DNA of 64,000 nucleotides from CALBZE01 sp036381255 (lineage in GTDB: Bacteria; Gemmatimonadota; Gemmatimonadetes; Longimicrobiales; RSA9), in assembly GCA_036381255.1 (NCBI GenBank), contig DASVDG010000106.1:1-64000 (forward strand), given 5' to 3'. Under the pieces are notes generated by a model. The model searched no databases. It was not told where the DNA came from and saw only the letters and a program-made list of their open reading frames with translations. Both the position numbers and the translations under genes were made by a program. Shown piece after piece: positions 48,354 through 55,407 of the stretch; the stretch's first letter is position 1, and the number at the start of each line of letters is the position of its first letter.

Positions 48354-50875
48354 TGAACGCCGCTGCATATCTCCGGGTTTCTAGCGGTGGCCAGAAGGAG
48401 CGCGGGTCAATCGAAACGCAAGCCTTCGCGGTTCGCGAGTGGGCCGAGCGGCAGGGAATCGAGATCGTTCAGACGTACCGGGATGATGGCCTTTCAGGAA
48501 CGCTCCGGTTTGATGAACGCCCCGGTGGTCGCGCGCTGTTGCGGGACGCTGACCAATTCGATGCCGTTGTTGTGTTCGCACTGGATCGCCTTGGCCGCGA
48601 TGGAAGCGACCTTGCCCCGGTCATGCTCGAAGCGATGTCCGAACTTCACCGCCGGGGAGTGCAGGTTCTAACCGTTTCCGGGTCGGTGGATACGTCAACT
48701 AGCGAAGGCCGGTTCAAGATCCGGATTGAGTCCGCCCTTTCCGCCCACGAGCGCGAGAAGCTGCTTGAGCGGACCAAGGCCGGAACGCGGCGAAAGGCCA
48801 AAGAGGGCGGTTGGCTCGGTGGCCCCGTGCCATACGGGTACCGCGTCGAGGGATTGCGCGGGGATTCGACGCTTCGCGCGTGTGAGGCGGAAGTTGTGCC
48901 CGGTGTGACAGAAGCGGAGGTCGTCCGGCGGATGTTCCGCATGGCTGCGGAAGGCAAGACCTGCTCGGAGATCGCCGACTACCTCAACGCACTTGGTACA
49001 AGCCCCGCCATGCGGCCCAAGGATGGAAACATGCGGGGCATCCGGACCAAGAGAACGGCTAAGAAGTGGACCTCTGGCCGCGTTAACCGGCTCCTAACCC
49101 AAACGATCTACAAGGGTGAGCATACCTTCAAGCTGTCCAGCGGGGCGGTGGAGCGGGAGTTTCTGGCCCTTGTAGACCCGGCAACATGGGAAGCTGCACA
49201 GCAGACCATGAAGGGGAACGTCCGTGCCGGGAGCGGGAATGCAAAACGCCAATACCTGCTTAAAGGCAAGATCGTTTGCGAGGGGTGCGGTACCTACTAC
49301 GTCGGCCAGACCTTCACGGATAACCGGGGGCGGAGGCGCAGCTATTACAGCAAGGGACGGGGCCGAAGGGCTGCGGAGAGGTTCGGGGATTGCCCGCATA
49401 AGGTTATCAAGGCACCGCAGCTTGAAGAAACGGTTTGGTCCGACATCCTCGACATGCTCCGGAATCCGGAAGCTGTTCTCGAAGATGTGCGCGAACAGCT
49501 TGGCGGGAGCATCGAAGCCCGTTCGGCGATGCAAGAGGAGATTGCAGACTACACCCGACGCCTTCGAGAGAAGGAAGCGGAGCAAGACCGGGTTGTAACC
49601 GCCTTCCGCCGGGGCCTCATTGACGATGCCTTGCTTGAGCGCCAGCTAGAGGATTTGGAGAAGGAGCGCGAGGCACTGCGGGCCTACCTCGCGGATCTCG
49701 AATCCCGCATCGTTGACGACGGCGAAGCGGCAAGCCGTGTGCGCACGATTCAGAGCCTCATTGCAGAGCACCGGGACAGGCTGACCGAAGCCACGGATTT
49801 CGAGACAAGGCGGGCCATCGTTGACGCGCTCGTTGAACGCATTTGGGTGCGAACGACAGTTGACGAGGAGGGCGAGAAGAGCCAGACGCTACAGATCGTT
49901 TACCGGCTTGATGCACCAAATCCAACGCCTTCGGCATGGGGATCGACAAGCCCGACGTCCGGCTCGTCGCGCACTACGACCTCCCCGGGTCGTTGGAGGC
50001 GTACTACCAGGAGGCCGGGCGCGCGGGGCGCGACGGCGGCCCCGCCGACTGTGTGCTGCTCCACGCCGACGGCGACCACCGCACGCACGCGTTCTTCATC
50101 GAGCAAGGCTACCCGGTCCGGGAGGTCGTGGAGGACGTGTACGACGCGCTGCTGGAGGCCGGCGGCTCCGCCGCGCTGCCGGAGCTGGCCCGGCGCGCCC
50201 GCCGCGCGCGCGGCGTACGGCAGGTCGAATCCGCGCTCCGCATCCTCGCGGACGCCGGCGCGGTCCGTCGCCGGAACGTGCGCGGCGCGCCGCGGCTTCG
50301 GCTCATCGCGACGCCGGAGCGCATCGAGGACGAGCTCGCGGGCAGCGCGCGCCGGTCCGAACGGCGGCTCCTCGATGCGCTCCGCGACGGCTTCGGCGAC
50401 GCCGCGCTCGAGCGCGGCGTCGAGCTCGACGCCTGGGCGCTCGAAGGCACCGGAACGACCGTCGAGGAGGCGAGTACCATCCTGGATGCGCTTCGTGAGC
50501 AATGCTTCGTCGAATGGGATCCGGGCACCGGAGCGGAGTCCGTCGAGACGCTCCTCGATGTGCCGCCCGACCGGCTCCCCGTCGACTGGCACGCCGTCCG
50601 CGCGGGCCGCGCGCGCGAGCTCGAGAAGCTGCGGCGCATGGTCGGCTACGTCCGCCACGACGGCTGCCGGCGCGGCTACGTCCTCCGCTATTTCGGCGAT
50701 CCGGACGCCGTGGACCGGTGCGACGGCTGCGACCACTGCCGCCCCGACGCGCCGCTGCTCCCGGCGGTCGCGAGCGCGCCGCACCGCCGCCATCGAATTC
50801 GACTCTTTCGGCGGATGCTCCGATCCCGTAACTTGTGACCGGCTGAAATTCCGACTGAAAGGGCCCGACGCATGA
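48353..50875 (+). CDS. int: Large serine integrase; frame extended through attR into host DNA
   Basis: Residues 1-145 are the resolvase domain with catalytic Ser10 (YLRVSSGGQ) and the FALDRLGRDGSD motif. A recombinase domain (about 165-290, GPVPYGYRVEG) and a zinc ribbon (Cys309, Cys312, Cys347) follow, then a coiled coil (about 395-450). Phage coding sequence ends at about residue 525 (49927), inside the att core. In the lysogen the frame then continues for 315 codons through recQ in the wrong frame, giving an 840-residue frame with a low-complexity Arg/Ser tail. In the excised circle the same frame would continue into 34503-34547 and end after 14 codons (RSDWVYRRKQELTV), a 539-residue protein. 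ATG overlaps the RHH stop. Confidence 0.9.
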   Translation: MNAAAYLRVSSGGQKERGSIETQAFAVREWAERQGIEIVQTYRDDGLSGTLRFDERPGGRALLRDADQFDAVVVFALDRLGRDGSDLAPVMLEAMSELHRRGVQVLTVSGSVDTSTSEGRFKIRIESALSAHEREKLLERTKAGTRRKAKEGGWLGGPVPYGYRVEGLRGDSTLRACEAEVVPGVTEAEVVRRMFRMAAEGKTCSEIADYLNALGTSPAMRPKDGNMRGIRTKRTAKKWTSGRVNRLLTQTIYKGEHTFKLSSGAVEREFLALVDPATWEAAQQTMKGNVRAGSGNAKRQYLLKGKIVCEGCGTYYVGQTFTDNRGRRRSYYSKGRGRRAAERFGDCPHKVIKAPQLEETVWSDILDMLRNPEAVLEDVREQLGGSIEARSAMQEEIADYTRRLREKEAEQDRVVTAFRRGLIDDALLERQLEDLEKEREALRAYLADLESRIVDDGEAASRVRTIQSLIAEHRDRLTEATDFETRRAIVDALVERIWVRTTVDEEGEKSQTLQIVYRLDAPNPTPSAWGSTSPTSGSSRTTTSPGRWRRTTRRPGARGATAAPPTVCCSTPTATTARTRSSSSKATRSGRSWRTCTTRCWRPAAPPRCRSWPGAPAARAAYGRSNPRSASSRTPARSVAGTCAARRGFGSSRRRSASRTSSRAARAGPNGGSSMRSATASATPRSSAASSSTPGRSKAPERPSRRRVPSWMRFVSNASSNGIRAPERSPSRRSSMCRPTGSPSTGTPSARAARASSRSCGAWSATSATTAAGAATSSAISAIRTPWTGATAATTAAPTRRCSRRSRARRTAAIEFDSFGGCSDPVTCDRLKFRLKGPDA
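49924..49934. other. attR core (prophage/recQ junction)
   Basis: AACGCCTTCGG matches the attL core except at the central base. Phage integrase coding sequence lies to the left, recQ motif V codons (GGC ATG GGG ATC GAC AAG) to the right. Confidence 0.85.
49924..50838 (+). pseudogene. recQ: recQ helicase, 3' part, separated by prophage
   Basis: In the recQ frame the sequence reads NAFG then MGIDKPDVRLVAHYDLPGS, EAYYQEAGRAGRDG (motif VI), followed by a winged-helix-like part (QVESALRILADAGAVRRR) and a zinc-binding C-terminus (DGCRRGYVLRYFGD and CDGCDHC). The last motif is at the extreme end rather than right after the helicase core, and there is no HRDC domain. It stops at 50838. ATG 49936 could in principle start a 300-residue fragment, but no ribosome binding site precedes it. 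Precise excision would restore the full gene. Confidence 0.93.
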
Positions 50876-52080
50876 ACCCGTATCTGGACGAGAGGCACGA
50901 GCGGTTCCGGGCCGAGATCCGGGAGTTCGCGGAGTCCGAGGTCGCGCCCGTCGCGCGGGCCCACGACGAGGAGAGCCGCTTCCCCTGGGAGAACGTCCGC
51001 AAGATGGCCGAGCTCGGCTTGTTCGGCGTCGACGTCCCCACGGAGTACGGCGGACAGGGGCTCGACTACCCGAGCTACCTGCTCGTGATCGAGGAGCTCG
51101 CCCGCATCGACGCGAGCCACGCGATCACGATCAGCGCGCATTCGACGCTCGGCACGTCGCCGATCCTGAACTTCGGGACCGAGGCGCAGAAGCGGCGCTA
51201 CGTTCCGCTCCTCGCCAGCGGCCAGGTCCTGGGCGGCTTCGGTCTGACCGAGCCCGGCGCCGGTTCGGATGCGGGCGGCACGCAGACCGTCGCCGTGCGC
51301 GAGAACGGCGGGTACCGCATCAACGGAAGCAAGATCTTCATCACCCACGCCGGCGTGGGTGAGATATTCGTGGTGACCGCGGTGACGGATCGCGAGAAAG
51401 GCGCCCGCGGCATCAGCAGTTTCATCGTCACGAAGGAAACCACCGACCGCGAGGCGGCGGATCGGGTGGGCGTGGGGCACGCCCCGGAGTTGGAGCCGTT
51501 CACCCCCGGCGTCCGGGCGGGCAAGAAGGAAGACAAGATGGGGTGGCGCGCGTCCGACACCCGGGAGCTGATCCTGGAGGACGCGCAGGTCCCGGCCGAG
51601 AACCGGCTCGGGGCCGAGGGCGAAGGTTTCATCAACTTCATGAAGACGCTGGACTCGGGGCGTATCGGCATCGCCGCGCTCGCGCTGGGGCTGGCCCAGG
51701 GGGCCCTGGACCAGTCGATCCGCTTCACCGGCGAACGCGAGCAGTTCGGCAAGCCGATCCGTGCGTTCCAGGGCGTGCAGTTCGCGCTCGCGGACATGGC
51801 CACGGAGATCGCTTGTGCCCGGCACCTGGTCTATCACGCGGCCTGGCTGAAGCAGCGAGGACGCCCCTTCAGCCAGGCGGCCGCCATGGCCAAGCTCTAC
51901 GCCAGCGAGCTCGCCATGCGTGCGACCACCCGCGCCGTGCAGCTCCACGGCGGGTACGGCTACACCAGCGAGTACCCCGTCGAGCGCATGATGCGGGACG
52001 CCAAGATCCTCGAGATCGGCGAAGGGACCAGCGAGGTCCAGCGTCTCGTGATCGCCCGCCACCTCCTCGGCCGTGACTGA
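50872..52080 (+). CDS. Acyl-CoA dehydrogenase
   Basis: A 402-residue flavoenzyme. Signatures: FGVDVPTEYGGQGLDYPSYLLVIEELARID, GGFGLTEPGAGSDAGGTQTVAV (FAD/substrate), INGSKIFITHAG, REQFGKPIRAFQGVQFALADM, VQLHGGYGYTSEYPVERMMRDAK and ILEIGEGTSEVQRLVIARHLLG with the catalytic Glu in EGTSE. A segment of about 25 residues (EAADRVGVGHAPELEPFTPG) lengthens the loop before KKEDKMGWRASDT compared with usual short-chain enzymes. It starts 33 bp after the recQ stop, so it might share the recQ transcript and could be affected by the insertion. Confidence 0.93.
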   Translation: MNPYLDERHERFRAEIREFAESEVAPVARAHDEESRFPWENVRKMAELGLFGVDVPTEYGGQGLDYPSYLLVIEELARIDASHAITISAHSTLGTSPILNFGTEAQKRRYVPLLASGQVLGGFGLTEPGAGSDAGGTQTVAVRENGGYRINGSKIFITHAGVGEIFVVTAVTDREKGARGISSFIVTKETTDREAADRVGVGHAPELEPFTPGVRAGKKEDKMGWRASDTRELILEDAQVPAENRLGAEGEGFINFMKTLDSGRIGIAALALGLAQGALDQSIRFTGEREQFGKPIRAFQGVQFALADMATEIACARHLVYHAAWLKQRGRPFSQAAAMAKLYASELAMRATTRAVQLHGGYGYTSEYPVERMMRDAKILEIGEGTSEVQRLVIARHLLGRD

Positions 52081-52152
52081 CGCCCCCGCCCAGCCCGACC
52101 CCGCCCCGCCCGACTGAGCCGCGGCTATGGTGCCGCTACACAATCGACAGGT

Positions 52153-53679
52153 ATGAAGCGTGAGATCCTGATCTCGGCCGCGCCGCAAGAGACGCGCGTG
52201 GCCATCCTCGAGGACGACGTCCTGGTCGAATTCATGGTGGATCGCCCCGAGGCCGAACGCCTCGTCGGCGACATCTACCTCGGCCAGGTCGAAGCCGTGC
52301 TGCCGGGCATCCAGGCGGCGTTCGTCGACATCGGCACCGAGAAGGCCGCGTTCCTCCACGTCTCCGACGTGGCGCGCGACGAGGAGCCGGAGGAGGACGA
52401 GGACGACGAGCCGCGCGAACGCAAGAGCCGGCGCTATCCGCCGATCCAGGACCTGGTCAGGAAGGGCGAGAGGGTCATCGTCCAGGCCACGAAGGAGCCG
52501 ATCGGCACGAAGGGCCCGCGCGTGACCACGCAGGTCTCGCTCCCCGGCCGCTTCCTGGTCTTCATGCCGTACTCCGACCACATCGGCGTCAGCCGCAAGA
52601 TCGAGGACCGCGAGGAGCGCGCCCGACTCCGCGCCCTCGCCAAGGAGATCGTCCCCGAGGGCGCCGGCGGCGTCATCATCCGCACCGTCGGCGAAGAGCT
52701 GACCCGCGAGATCTTCGAGCGCGAGTTCAAGACGCTCCACGGCACGTGGAAGAAGATCCAGCGCCGCGCGAAGAGCTCCCGGCCGCCGGCGCTCATCCAC
52801 CGCGAGGCCAAGCTCACCCGCGGCATCATCCGCGACGTCTTCACCGAGAAGGTCGATGCACTCATCATCGACAGCAAGGAGGTCTACAACGAGGTCAAGC
52901 AGTACCTCCAGGGCGTCGATCCCGAGCTGCTCAACCGCGTCCGTCTCGACACCGACCCGATCCCGCTCTTCGACCGCTACGGCGTCGAGGACGCGATCCG
53001 CGAGGCGTTCCAGCGTCGCGTCGACCTCCCGACCGGCGGCTACATCATCATCGAGCCCACGGAGGCGCTGGTCTCGATCGACGTGAACACCGGCCGCTAC
53101 ACCGGGAAGAAGGACCCCGAGCAGACCATCCTGAGAACGAACCTGGACGCCGCCCGCCAGATCGCGCGGCAGCTCCGCCTCCGCGACATCGGCGGCATCA
53201 TCGTCTGCGACTTCATCGACATGGAGTCGAAGGCGAACCAGGACCGCGTGCTTCAGGAACTGCGCACGTACCTGAACCGCGACCGTGCCCGGACCCGCGC
53301 GTTCCAGGTCTCCGAGCTCGGGCTGGTCGAGATGACGCGACAGCGCGTCCGACCTTCGCTGTTCCAGTCCCTCACCGTGCCGTGCATGCACTGTGGCGGG
53401 ACCGGGCGCGTCTTCACGCCCGAGACCGTGGTCCGCCGGATCGAGCGCTCCATCCGCCGCGTCGCGGGCGAGGGCGCGGAGAAGACGCTCCTCATCCGCG
53501 TGCACCCGCAGGTCGCGCTGCACATCCTGGAGGAGGAGCCGAATTTCCTGCGCCGCCTCCAGAAGGCGTTCAAGCTCGACCTCGACATCCGCGACGACCC
53601 GCTCATGCGGCAGGACGAGTTCCGCCTCCTCGCCGGCCCGGCGGCCACCGACGTCACGGCGAAGTACGCGCTCGGCTGA
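52153..53679 (+). CDS. rng: Ribonuclease G/E family endoribonuclease
   Basis: A 508-residue RNase: start KREILISAAPQETRVAILEDD, S1 domain about 35-125 (GDIYLGQVEAVLPGIQAAFVDIG), carrying an acidic insert (DEEPEEDEDDEPRE, about 77-90) as in many non-gamma bacteria; then PGRFLVFMPYSDHIGVSRKI, the DNase I-like catalytic domain with SIDVNTGRYTGKKDPEQTILRTN and GIIVCDFIDMES (metal-binding Asp), and the zinc-link CMHCGGTGRV. It lacks the long disordered tail of E. coli RNase E. It processes rRNA and turns over mRNA. Proximity to rplU/rpmA is conserved in many bacteria. Confidence 0.93.
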   Translation: MKREILISAAPQETRVAILEDDVLVEFMVDRPEAERLVGDIYLGQVEAVLPGIQAAFVDIGTEKAAFLHVSDVARDEEPEEDEDDEPRERKSRRYPPIQDLVRKGERVIVQATKEPIGTKGPRVTTQVSLPGRFLVFMPYSDHIGVSRKIEDREERARLRALAKEIVPEGAGGVIIRTVGEELTREIFEREFKTLHGTWKKIQRRAKSSRPPALIHREAKLTRGIIRDVFTEKVDALIIDSKEVYNEVKQYLQGVDPELLNRVRLDTDPIPLFDRYGVEDAIREAFQRRVDLPTGGYIIIEPTEALVSIDVNTGRYTGKKDPEQTILRTNLDAARQIARQLRLRDIGGIIVCDFIDMESKANQDRVLQELRTYLNRDRARTRAFQVSELGLVEMTRQRVRPSLFQSLTVPCMHCGGTGRVFTPETVVRRIERSIRRVAGEGAEKTLLIRVHPQVALHILEEEPNFLRRLQKAFKLDLDIRDDPLMRQDEFRLLAGPAATDVTAKYALG

Positions 53680-53788
53680 CGCGGCGAGCGGCGGCCGTGG
53701 GCGCCGCGCGGCTCCCCGGCTCGGGCGGCGCGGGCGGCGCGGGCGGCTCCGGCCCGCCGCCTCGCGCACGCGGCGGCGCCCCATCGAC

Positions 53789-53817
53789 TTGACAGGGCGC
53801 CGTGATATCGCGATTAT
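53789..53817 (+). promoter_or_regulatory. Sigma-70-type promoter for rplU-rpmA
   Basis: TTGACA (53789-53794), 17 bp, then GATTAT (53812-53817), giving a leader of about 60 bases. It lies in the AT-richest stretch of this gap. The leader contains CCCCGGTCCCGACGGGACGGG, able to fold, and may be an L21-type leader. Confidence 0.75.
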
Positions 53818-53885
53818 ATCTGTCTGTGACCGGAACCGAAGCCCCGGTCCCGACGGGACGGGCTGCCGACTTCGCGACGACGATC

Positions 53886-54200
53886 ATGTACGCAATCATT
53901 CGCACTGGCGACAAGCAGTTCCGGGTCGAACCCGGCAAGACGATCCGGATCCCCTCGCTCGAGGCGGAGGTCGGTGACGAGATCACGTTCTCCGACGTGC
54001 TGATGACGAGCGCCGATGGCGATGTGAAGGTCGGCACGCCGACGGTCGACGGCGCCGTGGTGACCGGCGAGGTCGTGGCGCACGGGAAGGGCGAGAAGAT
54101 CATCGTCTTCAAGTGGAAGCGGCGCAAGAACTACCGTCGCAAGCAGGGGCACCGGCAGAAGTACACCGAAGTGCGGATCGGCGAGATCCGCGTCGGGTGA
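53886..54200 (+). CDS. rplU: 50S ribosomal protein L21
   Basis: A 104-residue ribosomal protein: MYAIIRTGDKQFRVEPGKTIRIPSLEAEVGDEITF, VGTPTVDGAVVTGEVVAHGKGEKIIVFKWKRRKNYRRKQGHRQ. This is the complete L21 signature, including the C-terminal FK.KRRKNYRRK.GHRQ. An in-frame earlier ATG at 53802 would lie on the promoter -10 and is unlikely. rpmA follows 9 bp later. Confidence 0.97.
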   Translation: MYAIIRTGDKQFRVEPGKTIRIPSLEAEVGDEITFSDVLMTSADGDVKVGTPTVDGAVVTGEVVAHGKGEKIIVFKWKRRKNYRRKQGHRQKYTEVRIGEIRVG

Positions 54201-54209
54201 GGAGGCGAC

Positions 54210-54464
54210 ATGGCGCATAAGAAGGGCGTAGGCTCGAGCCGCAACGGGCGGGACTCGAACCCGCAGTACCTGGGCGTGAAGAAGTACGGTGGCGAGCAGG
54301 TGCTGGCGGGGAACATCATCGTGCGTCAGCGCGGGACGAAGTTCCACCCGGGCCGGAACGTGGGCCGCGGGCGCGACGACACGTTGTTTGCGCTGATCGA
54401 CGGCGTGGTCGCGTTCGAGCGGCGCGGCCGCCGCAAGCACGTTTCGGTCTACCCGGCCGAGTAG
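54210..54464 (+). CDS. rpmA: 50S ribosomal protein L27
   Basis: An 84-residue protein starting AHKKGVGSSRNGRDSNPQYLGVKKYGGEQVLAGNIIVRQRGTKFHPG, the standard L27 sequence without the Firmicute cleavage leader. It ends in a conserved basic strand (RRGRRKHVSVYP). ATG 54210 follows GAGGAGGCGAC. It forms the peptidyl-transferase-near part of the large subunit and is co-transcribed with rplU. Confidence 0.97.
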   Translation: MAHKKGVGSSRNGRDSNPQYLGVKKYGGEQVLAGNIIVRQRGTKFHPGRNVGRGRDDTLFALIDGVVAFERRGRRKHVSVYPAE

Positions 54465-54490
54465 GCCGGGCGGATCTTCGCGGGCGGACG

Positions 54491-54521
54491 AGGCCCCGGC
54501 TCCCGAGAGGAGCCGGGGCCT
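54491..54521 (+). terminator. Terminator after rpmA
   Basis: AGGCCCCGGCTCC (54491-54503) pairs perfectly with GGAGCCGGGGCCT (54509-54521) across CGAGA; only TTTC follows, but the 13-bp perfect stem just behind rpmA suits an intrinsic terminator. Confidence 0.75.
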
Positions 54522-54591
54522 TTCGCATCATTGCATGGCCCCGTTCCTGCGAAGTGGGCACGGCCGGAATCCTGGAGGAAGGAGGCCGTGA

Positions 54592-55026
54592 ATGAACCGG
54601 GATCGGAGACACCGGCGAGCGAAGCGTGCCGGCGTGGTGCGGAGGAGCGACATCGAGCCGTACACGGCGCTCCGCTGGGTCGCATCGCTGTTCAAGGCGG
54701 CCGCGGTGTTCCTGGTGGTGGCCGTGGTGGCCGAGTTCATCGCCGGGTTGCGCCTGGACGGCTGGGCGGCGCTCCCGATCCTGCTCGGCGAGGTCGCGCG
54801 GACCGCGGTCCTGGCGGTGGTGCTGTGGGGCGGCGGCGACATGGTGCGGCTGCTGGTGGACATCGGCCACGACATTCGGGCCGACCGGATCCTGCTGTCG
54901 CGGCTGCTGCACCGGGTCGCACCGGTGGTGGAGGCCGGCGAATCGCGACCCAAGGGGCGCGTCCGGATCGAGCGCGAGCCGCGGCCGCGGCCGCGGCCGG
55001 AGGCGGGGCCCGAGGCGGCGGATTGA
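54592..55026 (+). CDS. Membrane protein of unknown function (144 aa)
   Basis: ATG 54592 follows GGAAGGAGGCCGTGA. After a basic start, residues 25-50 (YTALRWVASLFKAAAVFLVVAVVAEFIAGL) and 58-90 (AALPILLGEVARTAVLAVVLWGGGDMVRLLVDIGHDI) form two membrane segments; the cytoplasmic tail is rich in Arg/Pro/Glu. No family is recognised. The next small membrane gene in the same direction may be its partner. Confidence 0.6.
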   Translation: MNRDRRHRRAKRAGVVRRSDIEPYTALRWVASLFKAAAVFLVVAVVAEFIAGLRLDGWAALPILLGEVARTAVLAVVLWGGGDMVRLLVDIGHDIRADRILLSRLLHRVAPVVEAGESRPKGRVRIEREPRPRPRPEAGPEAAD

Positions 55027-55169
55027 GGCGTCCCGGGGCGCGGGACCGGGGCCGAGTCCGGCGTGCCGAGGGGAGCGGAGGCTGGGCCGGGGCGGGTGGA
55101 GCGGAAGGAGCGGGTGGAGCGGGTGGAGCGGGACGAGCGGACGGAGGGTGAACGCAGGGTGACCGGAGG

Positions 55170-55382
55170 GTGGCGGTGAGTCTGTTGATCTGGATCGGGT
55201 GTGGCGTCCTGGTGGCGGACGTGGTGGTGCTGGTGGTGGCCCTCGCGGCGATGTCGGGGCGAGCGGACCGGCGGCTCGAGGCGATGGCGGTGCGGCGGTG
55301 GCTGACCGCGTCGCGGCCGGCGCCGACGGGCGCGCCGGAGGCGCAGAACATATCGGAAGCATCGGCGGGCGGTCGCCCGTAA
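55170..55382 (+). CDS. Small single-pass membrane protein (70 aa)
   Basis: GTG 55170 opens VSLLIWIGCGVLVADVVVLVVALAAMSG, one membrane segment, then a short arginine- and alanine-rich tail. Between this and the preceding gene lies a run of near-repeats of GGAGCGGGT (about 55098-55140). Function unknown; modest support from position and hydrophobicity. Confidence 0.45.
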   Translation: MAVSLLIWIGCGVLVADVVVLVVALAAMSGRADRRLEAMAVRRWLTASRPAPTGAPEAQNISEASAGGRP

Positions 55383-55407
55383 GCGGTCGCCCGTAAGCGG
55401 TCGCGCG

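Larger units (their letters stand above)
34500..49930. mobile_element. 15.4-kb prophage or phage-satellite element inserted in recQ
   Basis: The element spans 15,425 bp between the two att cores and is lower in GC than the flanking genes. It carries a serine integrase next to attR, an RHH regulator, a sigma-like zinc protein, HNH nuclease, small and large terminase, portal, HK97-type protease and capsid, head-tail connectors, tail tube, frameshifted tail chaperone and tape measure. This is the HK97-like siphovirus order up to the tape measure, which is almost at attL. No genes for distal tail, tail fibre, holin, endolysin or DNA replication are present. All structural genes that are present have full-length open frames. 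It is therefore either a deletion form of a prophage or a compact satellite relying on a helper. Confidence 0.9.

Noticed and set aside
49936..50838. Independent 300-residue gene starting MGIDKPD
   Set aside because: It is the continuation of RecQ motif V; the ATG is an internal methionine codon and lacks a ribosome binding site.
49900..53784. 1294-codon open frame on the minus strand
   Set aside because: It lies antisense to recQ 3', acyl-CoA dehydrogenase and RNase G, all with strong family signatures. Its translation is Arg/Asp/Val-rich and without domains, as expected for GC-rich shadow frames.
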